Origin: Paraburkholderia caffeinilytica
GTDB lineage: Bacteria; Pseudomonadota; Gammaproteobacteria; Burkholderiales; Burkholderiaceae
Length of the DNA stretch: 64,000 bases
Direction: 5' to 3'
Assembly: GCF_003368325.1 (NCBI RefSeq)
Contig: NZ_CP031467.1
Location: 1,364,001-1,428,000 of the forward strand
Made by a program: the position numbers and the translations under genes. The notes below the pieces were generated by a model that saw only the letters and a list, made by a program, of their open reading frames with translations, was not told where the DNA came from and did not search any database. Below are positions 26,090-35,151 of the stretch, in pieces. Every line of letters starts with the position of its first letter. Positions within the stretch are counted from its first letter, which is position 1.

Positions 26090-27037
26090 ATGACCACCGA
26101 TCACATGCAAACGCCGGGCTTGCCCGAAGAGAAGCCGGCGCAAGGGTGCCCGTTTGGACATGGCAGTGGGGTTGCTCATTCCGCCTCTACTACGGCCCCT
26201 GCCACCTCCGATTCCGGCGCTGGCTGGCACGACGCGCAGCTCGATTTTTCGGAATCGATGAGTTACGGCGATTACCTGTCGCTGGGGACGGTGCTGGATG
26301 CACAGCATCCGCTGTCGCCGGATCACAATGAGATGCTGTTCATCATCCAGCATCAGACAAGCGAGTTGTGGATGAAGCTCGCGCTGTATGAGTTGCGCGC
26401 CGCGTTGAAGGCCGTGCATCGCGATGAGTTGCCGCCGGCGTTCAAGATGCTTGCGCGCGTGTCGCGGATCATGGAGCAGCTTGTGCAGGCCTGGAGCGTT
26501 CTCGCGACGATGACGCCGTCCGAATACACGGCGATGCGGCCTTATCTGGGTAGCTCTTCCGGATTCCAGTCCTATCAGTATCGGCAGATCGAGTTTTTGC
26601 TCGGCAATAAGAATGAGCAAATGCTGAAGCCGCACGCGCATCGGGCGGATGTGTATGCAGAGGTGAAGGCTTCGCTGGAATCGCCTTCTTTCTATGATGA
26701 AGTCGTGCGCTTGCTGGCGCGGCGCGGGTTTGCGATTTCACCTTCCAGGTTGGAGCGTGACTGGACGCAGCCTACTGTGCATGATGCTTCCGTCGAAGCA
26801 GCCTGGCTGGAGGTCTATCGGAATCCTTCGCAGCATTGGGAGCTGTACGAGATGGCGGAGGAGCTTGTCGATCTCGAAGATGCGTTTCGTCAGTGGCGGT
26901 TCAGGCATGTGACGACGGTGGAGCGGATTATTGGGTTCAAGCAAGGGACAGGCGGCACGAGCGGTGCGCCTTATCTGCGGAAGATGCTGGATGTGGTTTT
27001 GTTTCCTGAGCTTTGGCATGTGAGGACGATGCTTTGA
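26090..27037 (+). CDS. kynA: Tryptophan 2,3-dioxygenase
   Basis: This heme enzyme opens the indole ring of tryptophan to N-formylkynurenine, the first step of the pathway. It has 315 residues, with the [10 protein letters not shown] motif near 56-65, [19 protein letters not shown] from His88, and the heme-side block [21 protein letters not shown] near the C-terminus. A Cys/His-containing N-terminal tail of about 45 residues (GCPFGHGSG) precedes the conserved domain. The ATG follows GGAGCGCGCG, ten bases after kynU. Third-position GC is lower in the last third than in neighbours, but the family match is clear. Confidence 0.96.
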   Translation: MTTDHMQTPGLPEEKPAQGCPFGHGSGVAHSASTTAPATSDSGAGWHDAQLDFSESMSYGDYLSLGTVLDAQHPLSPDHNEMLFIIQHQTSELWMKLALYELRAALKAVHRDELPPAFKMLARVSRIMEQLVQAWSVLATMTPSEYTAMRPYLGSSSGFQSYQYRQIEFLLGNKNEQMLKPHAHRADVYAEVKASLESPSFYDEVVRLLARRGFAISPSRLERDWTQPTVHDASVEAAWLEVYRNPSQHWELYEMAEELVDLEDAFRQWRFRHVTTVERIIGFKQGTGGTSGAPYLRKMLDVVLFPELWHVRTML

Positions 27038-27220
27038 TCGGCACGCTTCTATTGTCAATGCGCGAAGCATGGACTGCGTTCGCGCGCTGCCTGTCAACCT
27101 GCGGACGCTTCGACCTGAATGTAAAGATTGGTCACAATTCGCGTGTTTAGCCTGTGTGTTTGATCGTCTTAAAAAACAGTTGAGTTAGATTGCTAATTGC
27201 CGTCAAACAAAGCGGCCGGA
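27038..27220. other. AT-rich gap downstream of kynA
   Basis: No gene or clear terminator is visible. The stretch around 27120-27205 is distinctly AT-richer than the surroundings and may contain the promoter for the structured element and the orphan gene that follow, but I cannot pick a convincing pair of hexamers. Confidence 0.4.
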
Positions 27221-27221
27221 T

Positions 27222-27437
27222 GTGAGAGCCCGAAGCGCAAAACCGCACTATCAGCGAGAGTGGGTAGTGCACAACCATGCACGTCTGTTTCTATGGGCGG
27301 GCCGTGGTGAGGTAGCCGCAAGGCTCGCCGGTTTTGGTTTTGTGCCCGGTCTCTCAAACTCGCTACGTGCCCGCTCGCCCCAACTATTGGTTGACGGCTG
27401 TCGGGCGATCCAGGAACACACCGGAAATCGCACATGA
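27222..27437 (+). CDS. Possible short ORF through the structured element
   Basis: A GTG-started frame of 71 codons runs through the whole structured element and stops at 27435-27437, overlapping the ATG of the next gene as ATGA. That overlap would allow translational coupling. Against it, the frame is forced by the RNA-like palindromes, there is no clear ribosome site before the GTG, and the product resembles no family I know. It is listed because the overlap is exact, but it may not be translated. Confidence 0.2.
   Translation: MRARSAKPHYQREWVVHNHARLFLWAGRGEVAARLAGFGFVPGLSNSLRARSPQLLVDGCRAIQEHTGNRT
27223..27433 (+). promoter_or_regulatory. Highly structured leader element before an orphan gene
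   Basis: A long closing stem joins TGAGAG (27223-27228), CCG (27230-27232) and GCGCAAAACC (27235-27244) to CTCTCA (27351-27356), CGG (27347-27349) and GGTTTTGTGC (27336-27345). Inside it are a hairpin GCACTA/TAGTGC (27245-27250 and 27265-27270) and a GNRA-capped hairpin AGCC-GCAA-GGCT (27314-27325) extended by GGCG/CGCC. A further hairpin TCGCCC/GGGCGA (27375-27380 and 27403-27408) with inner CCAA/TTGG follows. The structure ends shortly before the ATG at 27434. It looks like a structured RNA; I cannot assign it to a known class. Confidence 0.6.
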
Positions 27438-27919
27438 CCAAGACCACCAAGAAAAGTCAAACTGCATCACGCCCGCCCGTTGATGCACTCCAGTATGAAA
27501 AGCTTGCACTGTCGGCGTTTGGAGCTTGCGACCGGCAAATCCAGCAGCTTCGAACGCTGATTGATCTCGCGGCAAGCATCACGCGATGCCCCGCCACGAC
27601 GGTTGAGGAGCGGCGTCGTGAGCGCAATCTGCTGGAACATCTTCTCTATACCGTCGAGCAATACCAGCAGGAAGTCGAATGCGACCGTGACCTGTACCAG
27701 GTGATCGCACTCGATGCCAAGGGGGTCGCTCACAGCCGCATCACGGCCAAGCTTGCGACACAGCTTCTTTCGGATGCTGCGCAGGCGGGACGAGAAGCAG
27801 GAGAGGCTGCAGCCGAAGCCGAAGCTGCGGCGGATAAAGCTGTGACGCGTAAACAGGGGCGCGTAAAGACAGCAGCGCGTGCGCGAGCTAACGCGCAGCA
27901 GACAGCAGTGAAGCACTAA
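27434..27919 (+). CDS. Hypothetical alanine-rich, basic-tailed protein
   Basis: I do not recognise this 161-residue protein. It starts with a Lys/Thr/Ser-rich tail (MTKTTKKSQTASRPP), then a likely helical core (about 20-100) containing ERRRERNLLEHLLYTVEQYQQEVECDRD. It ends with an Ala/Glu/Lys region (about 117-161) that reads like a coiled coil or histone-H1-like tail (AAARARANAQQ type). There is no signal peptide or membrane span. It stands alone between kynA and a minus-strand polyol operon, preceded by a structured element and followed by a hairpin. Base composition is a little less GC-rich than its neighbours. It may be a recent insertion; no function is proposed. Confidence 0.7.
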   Translation: MTKTTKKSQTASRPPVDALQYEKLALSAFGACDRQIQQLRTLIDLAASITRCPATTVEERRRERNLLEHLLYTVEQYQQEVECDRDLYQVIALDAKGVAHSRITAKLATQLLSDAAQAGREAGEAAAEAEAAADKAVTRKQGRVKTAARARANAQQTAVKH

Positions 27920-27947
27920 GGTCAAATAGCGGCTACCACGCAGCGAC

Positions 27948-27980
27948 GAAGAAGGCGCGACCAATCGTGCCTTTCTCCTC
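27948..27980. terminator. Hairpin between the orphan gene and the SDR gene
   Basis: AAGGCGCGA (27952-27960), the loop CCAA and TCGTGCCTT (27965-27973) pair with one G-T wobble. Flanking GAAG and CTCC extend the stem loosely. The hairpin lies between convergent genes; the U-tract is poor. Confidence 0.5.
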
Positions 27981-28000
27981 GCTCCGGCGCCGAACAACCC

Positions 28001-28738
28001 TCACCTCGCCGTATACCCCCCATCAATCGGCAAACAAACCCCACTAATCATCGAAGCCGCGTCGCTCAACAAAAACATAATCGGCACCGCGACCTCAGCC
28101 GACTCAGCGAAGCGCCGCAAAGGAATCGCCATCAAAGCGGGATCGCGCTTCGCCGGATCGCTCCACGCCTGTACCGCCATCGGCGTCAACGTAACCGTCG
28201 GATTGACGCTATTCACCCGAATGCCGTAGGGCCCCAACTCGATGCACAACGCGCGCGTAACGGCATCGAGCGCCGCCTTGGAAGCCGAATAACTCAAATG
28301 ATCGTCGAGCGCCACGAGCGCAGCCTGACTGGATACATTCACGATGCTGCCGGCTCGCTTCGCATCGATCATCCCGCGAGCCACATGCTTGGCAACCAGC
28401 ACCGCCCCTCGCGCATTCACCCCCATCACACGATCGAAACTCGCGCCGGTCGTGTCCACGGCACGCTCGAGCAAAGCAATCCCCGCACAGTTCACGAGCC
28501 CATCGAACGCCTCGAACGAACCGAATGCTTCATCGATCGCCGCTTCATCGCTCACATCGAGCATCAACGGCTCGCATCCGGTTTCCTCGGTCAACCGCGC
28601 AAGCTCATTCACATTTCGCGCCGCAGCAACCACATTCGCGCCAGACGCGCACAACGCTTCCACCGTCGCGCGTCCAATTCCGCTCGATGCGCCAGTGACC
28701 AGAATCGACCTGCCGGAAAAATCAAACGTAGCATTCAT
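28001..28738 (-). CDS. SDR oxidoreductase, DCXR-like (L-xylulose/polyol reductase type)
   Basis: This 245-residue short-chain dehydrogenase has the cofactor motif TGASSGIG at 15-22 and catalytic Ser137, Tyr150 and Lys154 (SYSASKAA). Its C-terminal half, with RVNSVNPTVTLTPM and a WSDP segment, closely resembles mammalian dicarbonyl/L-xylulose reductase (DCXR), which interconverts xylulose and xylitol with NADP(H). I infer a ketose/pentitol redox step. It is the last gene of the minus-strand operon SBP-ATPase-permease-dehydrogenase-kinase-SDR and overlaps the kinase stop by four bases (ATGA). The actual substrate is not determined. Confidence 0.85.
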   Translation of the reverse strand: MNATFDFSGRSILVTGASSGIGRATVEALCASGANVVAAARNVNELARLTEETGCEPLMLDVSDEAAIDEAFGSFEAFDGLVNCAGIALLERAVDTTGASFDRVMGVNARGAVLVAKHVARGMIDAKRAGSIVNVSSQAALVALDDHLSYSASKAALDAVTRALCIELGPYGIRVNSVNPTVTLTPMAVQAWSDPAKRDPALMAIPLRRFAESAEVAVPIMFLLSDAASMISGVCLPIDGGYTAR

Positions 28739-30279
28739 GATGTCTGCAACCGATGCATGACTGGCTTCAACGCCGGATATAAATCCGTATAGATGCCGAA
28801 CCGCTGCGCGTACAACGCCATCCGTTGCGCGTTCGGCTCCGCGCGTTCAGTCAGCGTGACCCATCCGTTCTGCGCCGCCTCACGCGATACCAGGCCGACG
28901 CCGACTCCCGCCAGCAACGCCGCGCCCATCGCTGCCTCCACGTCCTGCTCGATCGTATAGACCGGATAGCCGGTGATGTCCGCAATGATCTGCATCCAGA
29001 GATCCGAATGCGCGGCGCCGCCGACGACAATCAACTTGTCATCCAGAGATTGCGCACCTTTACGCCCCGCTTCGATGTTGTGCTTCAGCGCGAACGACAC
29101 GCCCTCCAACACCGCGCGATACAAATGCGCCCGTGTATGAAACAGGCTCAGGCCGACAAACGCCCCACTCGCCTTTGCATCCCAAACCGGACTGCGTTCG
29201 CCCATCAAATACGGCAAGAACATCACGCCGTCTGAACCCGCCGGAATTTGCGAAGCGCTCTCTTCAAGCAACCGATGCGGATCCCCATTCGGCGTCGCAC
29301 GTGCGGCCTCGGTCTCCGCATGACAGAACTGCTCGCGATACCACGTCACCGAAGCGCCCGCCGTAATCGCGCCGCCGAACACATAAATATCGCGCTGGCC
29401 ATTGAACACGTGCGGCATGCTGATCAACCCATGCCGCGCGTCGACGGTCTGATTGATATACCCCCAGCACATGCTCGTACCGATCATCGCAACGTGCTGC
29501 CCAGCGCGCGTCACGCCTGCGGCAAACGTCGCCACCGCCGCATCCACGCCACCCGCGACGATCGCCGTGCCCGCCTCCAACCCAAGCTGCCCCGTCCACT
29601 GCGACAACAATCCGCCCACCACGTCCGACGATTCCACCAGCCGCTCCGGCATCATCGTCGCGGGAATGCCGAGCATGTCGAGCGCGTCATCCGACCAGTC
29701 GCGTTTCGCAATGTCGTAAATACCGCCGATATTCCCCGCCGAACTGTGATCGACGGCGACCTCGCCGGTCAGCATATAAATCACGTAGGCATTGGGCGGC
29801 AGAAAGTAACGCGTATGCGCCCACACATCCGGCTCATGGTCGCGCAGCCACAACATCTTCGTGTAGCCGTAGTAGCTGTCCACGCCATTGCCCGTAATGG
29901 CATACAACCGTTCGAGGTCGATGTTTGCACGCACCCACTCGACCTGATCGGTCGCACGCCGGTCCATCCAGATCAGACACGGATAGAGCGGCCGCATCTC
30001 GCTATCAACGGGAATGCCCGAGCCGCCATACAAGCTGCTCACGCATACCGCCTTGATCGACTTCGCCGCGACGCCCGCCTCCCTCGCCTGGCGGACGCAC
30101 GCGGCAATGCATTCCACCACCGCCTTCAACCACACCGCCGGCCATTGCTCGGCCCATAGCGGCCTGGGCGTATCCGGCTGATAGCTCGACGCATGCTGCG
30201 CGACGATCGCGCCGTGCTGATCGACCAGCAGCGCCTTGGTGCTCTGCGTGCCGATATCGACGCCGATGACGTAGTCCAT
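28735..30279 (-). CDS. FGGY family carbohydrate kinase
   Basis: This is a 514-residue sugar kinase of the FGGY/ASKHA fold. It has the N-terminal phosphate-binding motif GVDIGTQSTKALLVD, a central FGGAITAGASVTWYREQF region, and the C-terminal VVGGAAHSDLWMQIIAD signature. Substrates of this family include xylulose, ribulose, erythrulose and polyols; the gene context suggests a ketopentose or ketotetrose made by the neighbouring dehydrogenases. The start at 30279 follows GGAGAC with good spacing; five more codons are open upstream. It overlaps the SDR start by four bases and follows the dehydrogenase by 51 bases. Confidence 0.88.
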   Translation of the reverse strand: MDYVIGVDIGTQSTKALLVDQHGAIVAQHASSYQPDTPRPLWAEQWPAVWLKAVVECIAACVRQAREAGVAAKSIKAVCVSSLYGGSGIPVDSEMRPLYPCLIWMDRRATDQVEWVRANIDLERLYAITGNGVDSYYGYTKMLWLRDHEPDVWAHTRYFLPPNAYVIYMLTGEVAVDHSSAGNIGGIYDIAKRDWSDDALDMLGIPATMMPERLVESSDVVGGLLSQWTGQLGLEAGTAIVAGGVDAAVATFAAGVTRAGQHVAMIGTSMCWGYINQTVDARHGLISMPHVFNGQRDIYVFGGAITAGASVTWYREQFCHAETEAARATPNGDPHRLLEESASQIPAGSDGVMFLPYLMGERSPVWDAKASGAFVGLSLFHTRAHLYRAVLEGVSFALKHNIEAGRKGAQSLDDKLIVVGGAAHSDLWMQIIADITGYPVYTIEQDVEAAMGAALLAGVGVGLVSREAAQNGWVTLTERAEPNAQRMALYAQRFGIYTDLYPALKPVMHRLQTS

Positions 30280-30330
30280 ACAGTCTCCGTTCATGTGCCG
30301 CTCGTCCTTGACCCACGCTGCGCCAAACTC

Positions 30331-31425
30331 TCAGGCACGCGGCTTCATCAACACCTTGATCGAATCGAGCGAATTGGCAACCTTGATCGCTTCGTCCCAT
30401 TCTTCCAGCGAAAAGCCATGCGTGACGATGCCCTTTGACGTCACGAGTCCGCGCGCCAGCAAGTCGATTGCAATCGGATAGCAGTATGGGCCGAGATGCG
30501 CGCCGCGTACATCGAGCTCTTTGCGGTCGCCGATCACCGACCAGTCCAGCGTCGTATCCGCGCCGAATACGGAAAACTCGACGAAGCGCCCGAGCTTGCG
30601 AATCAGATCCATGCCCTGGTTGACGCCAATCGGCGCGCCGGTCGTTTCGATGTAGACGTCGCAACCATAGCCGCCGGTCAGCGCATGAATGATCGCCAAC
30701 GCGTCGTCCTGCTTCGGATTGATCGTCACGTCCGCCCCATATTCACGCGCGAGTGCCAGACGCTCTTCAACCAGATCGATCACAACGAGCTTCTTCGGCG
30801 TTTTCAGATGCGCGACTTGCGTCATCATCAAGCCGAGCGGACCCGCGCCCGCAATCACCACCACGTCGTCGAGTTGCAGTTCGCCGCGGTTCACCGTGTG
30901 GATCGCGCACGCGAGCGGTTCGATGATCGCCGCGTCTTCGAGCGAGATCCCGTCAGGAATCTTGTGGACGATCGCGGTCGGCGGAATGCGCATGTACTCC
31001 GCCATGCCCCCGTCCGCGACTTCGCGCTGAAAGCCGAAGATGTTGTGCACCTCGCACATCCAGTACTGGCCGGATTTGCAATAGCGGCACTTGCCGCACG
31101 GCACGATCTGTTCGGCGATCACGCGGTCGCCCAACTTCACGCCAAAGTGATCGGCCGCGCCTTCGCCAATTTCTTCGACGAACCCGAAAAACTCGTGACC
31201 CGGAATCACCGGCGCTTTGACCCAAGGGCTCGGGCCGCCCCAAAACATCTTCGCGCCGGAATGGCATTTGCAGTCGCTCGCGCAGATACCGCACGCGGCG
31301 ATGCGGATCACCAGTTCATGGGCACGAGCCTTAGGCTTGGACACCTGTTCGACGCGATAGTCTTTCGGCGCGTGGCAGACGATCGCCGTCATGTCCTGCT
31401 TATCTGAATGCGTGGATTGAGTCAT
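30331..31425 (-). CDS. Zinc-dependent polyol dehydrogenase (erythritol/L-threitol type?)
   Basis: This 364-residue medium-chain dehydrogenase has a catalytic zinc site with Cys48 (CGICASD) and GHE at 76-78, and a structural zinc site of Cys110, Cys113, Cys116 and Cys124. The NAD-binding motif GAGPLGLMM lies near 190. It resembles proteins annotated as erythritol/L-threitol dehydrogenase, which oxidise a secondary hydroxyl to a ketose; that name is from memory of the family and is tentative. The start at 31425 has AGGA eight bases before it. It lies between the ABC permease (34 bases) and the FGGY kinase, so it should make the kinase's substrate from the imported polyol. Confidence 0.82.
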   Translation of the reverse strand: MTQSTHSDKQDMTAIVCHAPKDYRVEQVSKPKARAHELVIRIAACGICASDCKCHSGAKMFWGGPSPWVKAPVIPGHEFFGFVEEIGEGAADHFGVKLGDRVIAEQIVPCGKCRYCKSGQYWMCEVHNIFGFQREVADGGMAEYMRIPPTAIVHKIPDGISLEDAAIIEPLACAIHTVNRGELQLDDVVVIAGAGPLGLMMTQVAHLKTPKKLVVIDLVEERLALAREYGADVTINPKQDDALAIIHALTGGYGCDVYIETTGAPIGVNQGMDLIRKLGRFVEFSVFGADTTLDWSVIGDRKELDVRGAHLGPYCYPIAIDLLARGLVTSKGIVTHGFSLEEWDEAIKVANSLDSIKVLMKPRA

Positions 31426-31459
31426 TGCATGGTCCTGCTAAAAAGACGTCGGTTAAGAG

Positions 31460-32494
31460 TTACTTTCTGCGGTCGCGGCTGATGTAGATCGCCAACAAAA
31501 TAATTCCGCCCTTGATCACGTTCTGCACATACGGATTCACGCCGACCATGTTCAGGCCGTTGTTCAATACGCCCAGCAGCAAGGCACCGATCGGGGTTCC
31601 GATGATCGAGCCGCGTCCGCCGGAGATCGAAGTACCGCCCATCACCACGGCGGCAATGGCGTCGAGTTCGAAGCCGACGCCCGCGTTCGGTTGGCCGCTC
31701 ATCAGGCGTGCAGTCAGCACAATGGCGGCGAAAGCGGAGGTCAAACCTGCGAGCGTGTAGACAATCAGTTTCACGCGCGCCACGCGCACGCCCGAGAGAC
31801 GCGTCGCCTGCTCGTTGCCGCCGATCGCATACACGTAGCGGCCGAACGGCATGCGTTCGAGCAGCACCCAGGCAATCGCGTAGATCACCACCATGATCAC
31901 GACCGGCGCCTGGATGCCGAGGATCTTGCCGCTGCCGAAGAAGCTGACCCAATCAGGGAGGCCGTCGATCGGATAGCCGCCGGTGTAGATCAGCGCGAGG
32001 CCGCGCGCGATGCCCATCGTCGCAAGCGTGACGATGATCGGCGGCATACCGGCGAACGCAACGAAGAACCCGTTCGCGGCACCGAAACCCAAACCGACCG
32101 CAATCCCCACCGCCAACGCGGCCACGGCGTTCATGCCGGCGACCATCAAACCCGCGGCAAGCGTGCCCGCCAAAGCCATCACCGACCCCACCGACAAATC
32201 GATGCCACCGGTCAGGATCACGCACGTCATGCCCACGGCAATGATCGCGTTGATCGACACCTGACGCAGCACGTTCTCGATATTCGCAGCGGAAAGAAAG
32301 CTGTCGCTCGCGAACACCATCACGATGCACACCACCAGCAAGCCGATGAACGGATAGAACAGCGTCGAGCGTTTCAGCCCGGCCCACGTGAAGCGCATCG
32401 GCGCGCCTGGCGCATCCCCCGATGAGACCTCCTTCGGAGCGTCACGACTGACAGCTGAAGTTTTCGGCGAAGAAGAAGGACTAGGCGTGTTCAT
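31460..32494 (-). CDS. Sugar/polyol ABC transporter permease (RbsC type)
   Basis: This is a 344-residue inner-membrane permease of the ribose/xylose/autoinducer-2 class with eight to ten hydrophobic spans. The family signature is [15 protein letters not shown] and the cytoplasmic loop is [16 protein letters not shown] Ser/Pro-rich N-terminal tail of about 35 residues precedes the first span. The start at 32494 (MNTPSPSS) is supported by GGAG eight bases before; an in-frame ATG ten codons earlier is inside the ATPase gene. The gene overlaps the ATPase stop by 14 bases, so translation is coupled. Confidence 0.9.
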   Translation of the reverse strand: MNTPSPSSSPKTSAVSRDAPKEVSSGDAPGAPMRFTWAGLKRSTLFYPFIGLLVVCIVMVFASDSFLSAANIENVLRQVSINAIIAVGMTCVILTGGIDLSVGSVMALAGTLAAGLMVAGMNAVAALAVGIAVGLGFGAANGFFVAFAGMPPIIVTLATMGIARGLALIYTGGYPIDGLPDWVSFFGSGKILGIQAPVVIMVVIYAIAWVLLERMPFGRYVYAIGGNEQATRLSGVRVARVKLIVYTLAGLTSAFAAIVLTARLMSGQPNAGVGFELDAIAAVVMGGTSISGGRGSIIGTPIGALLLGVLNNGLNMVGVNPYVQNVIKGGIILLAIYISRDRRK

Positions 32495-34001
32495 GGGTTG
32501 CTCCACGGGTGCCGGCTGTTGCATAGGTCATCACGGCGTTCGAATCGATCTGATCGCCTTCGAGCATCGCTTCGATGCGGCCTTGCCGGAACACGGCGAC
32601 GCGGTCGCACATGCCGACGATCTCCGGCAGTTCGGACGAGATCATGATGATCGAGTAGCCGCGTGCGGTGAGTTCGCGCATCAGCAGATAGATTTCGGCT
32701 TTGGCGCCGACGTCGATGCCGCGCGTCGGTTCGTCGAAGATGAGGATGTTGGTGTGGTGATTCAGCCAGCGCGCAATCACCACCTTTTGCTGATTGCCGC
32801 CTGAGAGCGTCGCGACTTCGGTGTGCATCGTCGGGGCTTTGACGCCGACGCGCTTCATGATGTCAGCAGTGGCGCGCGCTTCGCTGCGCTGATCGATGAA
32901 GAAACGCAGCGAGCGGTATTTGCCGAGGTTGTTGATCGAGATGTTCTGCTTGATCGAGAAATCGGTGATCAGGCCTTCGGTCTTGCGGCTCTCCGGCAAG
33001 ATGCCGACGCCGGCGCGCAATGCGTCGGCCGGATCGGACAGTTTTGCGGCCTCGCCGTTGACGCGGATCTCTTTCTCATACGCCGGGTCCGCGCCGATCA
33101 CGGCCAGCGCAGTTTCCGTGCGGCCCGACCCGACCAGTCCCGCGAAACCGAGAATCTCGCCTTCGCGCAAATTAAAGCTCAGCATCGGGCTGTCTTTCAG
33201 CAGTTGCAGCTTGTCGACTTCGAGCACGACCTTCGTATCGACGCGCAACGGCGGCTTCGGCGGGAAACTGTTTTCGATGCGGCGCCCCACCATCATTTCC
33301 ACGAGACGGCTCACATCGGATTGCGCGACTTCCGTCATGCCGACGTACTGACCGTCGCGCAGCACCGTAATGCGATCGCACACGTCGAAGATCTCTTCCA
33401 GGTGATGCGAGATAAAAATCATCGCGACGCCCTGCTTCTTCAGATCGCGCATGATCGCGAACAGATGTTCCGCTTCGGCCGGCGTCAACGTCGCGGTCGG
33501 CTCATCCAGAATCAGAATGCGCGCTTCCAGAGACAACGCCTTGCCGATTTCGACAAACTGCTGCTGCGCAACCGACAGTTCGCGAATCGGCACTGACAGG
33601 TCGATCGCCACACCGAGGCGCTGAAAAATCGCGGCGGCCGCGCGCCGCATCTTGCCGCGTTCGAGCAGACCCAAACCGTTCTTCAACTCACGGCCGAGAA
33701 ACATGTTCTCCACCGCGTTCAGATACGGAATCAGGCTGAACTCCTGAAACACGATTCCCACGCCCGCGGCAACCGCATCGTGGTAATTCGTGAAGTGACG
33801 CGCTTCACCCGCGATCGTGATCATGCCTTCGTCCGGCTGATAGATGCCGCACAGGATCTTCATCAACGTCGATTTACCCGCACCGTTTTCGCCGAGCAAG
33901 GCGTGAATCTCGCCACGCGCGATTTCCAGATGAATGCCTTGCAGCGCCTTCACACCGGGAAAGCTTTTGCTGATGTTGTCGAGCTTGAGTATCGTGTCCA
34001 T
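32481..34001 (-). CDS. Sugar/polyol ABC transporter ATP-binding protein (RbsA type)
   Basis: This 506-residue protein has two fused ATPase domains, as in RbsA, MglA and XylG. Domain one has Walker [10 protein letters not shown] (about 37-45), [11 protein letters not shown] in place of the usual signature, and Walker B LILDEPTA. Domain two lacks a canonical Walker A (GLVGSGRTE at the equivalent point) but has [14 protein letters not shown] and [15 protein letters not shown]. That asymmetry is normal for the class. It powers import with the flanking permease and binding protein. An ATG at 34001 follows AGGAGGATCCG. Confidence 0.93.
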   Translation of the reverse strand: MDTILKLDNISKSFPGVKALQGIHLEIARGEIHALLGENGAGKSTLMKILCGIYQPDEGMITIAGEARHFTNYHDAVAAGVGIVFQEFSLIPYLNAVENMFLGRELKNGLGLLERGKMRRAAAAIFQRLGVAIDLSVPIRELSVAQQQFVEIGKALSLEARILILDEPTATLTPAEAEHLFAIMRDLKKQGVAMIFISHHLEEIFDVCDRITVLRDGQYVGMTEVAQSDVSRLVEMMVGRRIENSFPPKPPLRVDTKVVLEVDKLQLLKDSPMLSFNLREGEILGFAGLVGSGRTETALAVIGADPAYEKEIRVNGEAAKLSDPADALRAGVGILPESRKTEGLITDFSIKQNISINNLGKYRSLRFFIDQRSEARATADIMKRVGVKAPTMHTEVATLSGGNQQKVVIARWLNHHTNILIFDEPTRGIDVGAKAEIYLLMRELTARGYSIIMISSELPEIVGMCDRVAVFRQGRIEAMLEGDQIDSNAVMTYATAGTRGATHEHA

Positions 34002-34071
34002 CGGATCCTCCTCTGCTGCTCGCCGCCATGTTCATCGAAGAAGCACATGCACATGGCAACGAGCATTCGCC

Positions 34072-35025
34072 TTACCAGCTGAAACCCTTGGCATTGCTCT
34101 TGTCGATCATCTTCACGTCGACCGGAATCGCTTTCGGCACATTGGCGCCCCACTTCCTGGCCAGCGCAACGCCGAACGCGATACGCACCTGGTCGGCCGG
34201 AAATTGCGCGGACGTTTCGATGAACTTCGAATTCGGCTTCTGGATCGCGGCAATCGCTTCCGGCGCACCGTCGACGCTGGTCAGCCTGATGTCCTTGCCC
34301 GACGATTCGATCGCCGAAAGCGCGCCCATCGAGCCGCCGTCGTTCACACTGAACACGCCCTTCAGATTCGGATGCGCCTGAATCATGTTCTCGGTGACGG
34401 ACAATGCCGTCGCGCGTTCCTGCTTGCCGTTCTGCGTGTCCACGAGTTTGATGCCCGGCACTTTCGCCAGCGCCGCCTTGCAGCCGCGCACGCGTTCGAG
34501 AATCGGCACCACCGGAATGCCGTCGAGAATCGCCACTTCGCCGCTCCCGCCGATCGACTTCGCCAGGTAGTCGCAAGCCATCTCACCCGCGTCGAAATTC
34601 TTGGAGCCAACGAACGAATCGACCGGACCGTTCGCGTTCGCATCGACGGCGACCACTACCACGCCCGCTTTCTTGGCCGACGTCACGGCCGATTGAATGC
34701 CGGTCGAATCGGTCGGATTCACGAGCAGGATGTCGATCTTCTTTTGCAGCATGTCTTCGACGTCGCTCACCTGCTTGCTGACGTCATGATGCGCGTCTGT
34801 CACGACGACCGTCGCGCCAATCGACGCAGCCGCGTCGTTCAGCGCTTTTTGCATCGTCACGAAGTACGGGTTGTTCAGTTCCTGAAACGTCATGCCGATC
34901 TTCAACGGCGCGGCCTGTGCCGCCGGTGCGGCGATGAACGACAGGCCGAACGCGAGCGTTGCCCAAAGAGCGGTGCTGCGCGCGAAGGTCGTCAAGGATG
35001 TCTGCTTCGAGGTGGATTGCGTCAT
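34072..35025 (-). CDS. Periplasmic sugar/polyol-binding protein (RbsB type)
   Basis: This 317-residue periplasmic binding protein of the PBP1/LacI-like class has a Sec signal peptide with cleavage likely after AQA at about residue 38. The mature protein begins APLKIGMTFQELNNPYF, followed by NPTDSTGIQSAV and VFSVNDGGSMGAL, which line the sugar site in this family. The ligand is unknown; downstream enzymes suggest a pentitol or tetritol. I took the ATG at 35025 because GGAG inside the longer frame is spaced six bases before it. It is the first gene of the transport and catabolic operon, 126 bases after the AraC regulator on the same strand. Confidence 0.9.
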   Translation of the reverse strand: MTQSTSKQTSLTTFARSTALWATLAFGLSFIAAPAAQAAPLKIGMTFQELNNPYFVTMQKALNDAAASIGATVVVTDAHHDVSKQVSDVEDMLQKKIDILLVNPTDSTGIQSAVTSAKKAGVVVVAVDANANGPVDSFVGSKNFDAGEMACDYLAKSIGGSGEVAILDGIPVVPILERVRGCKAALAKVPGIKLVDTQNGKQERATALSVTENMIQAHPNLKGVFSVNDGGSMGALSAIESSGKDIRLTSVDGAPEAIAAIQKPNSKFIETSAQFPADQVRIAFGVALARKWGANVPKAIPVDVKMIDKSNAKGFSW

Positions 35026-35151
35026 GGTTGTCTCCGTCATTGAACCTGTTCGATTAGGTGAGCACGTCCCTCACGCTGTCTGCGGACAGTGCGATGGGGT
35101 TGAAACGCGGGTAAGTTGGAACGCTTCGGGTTTAGGCGCAGCGTGGAAGGA

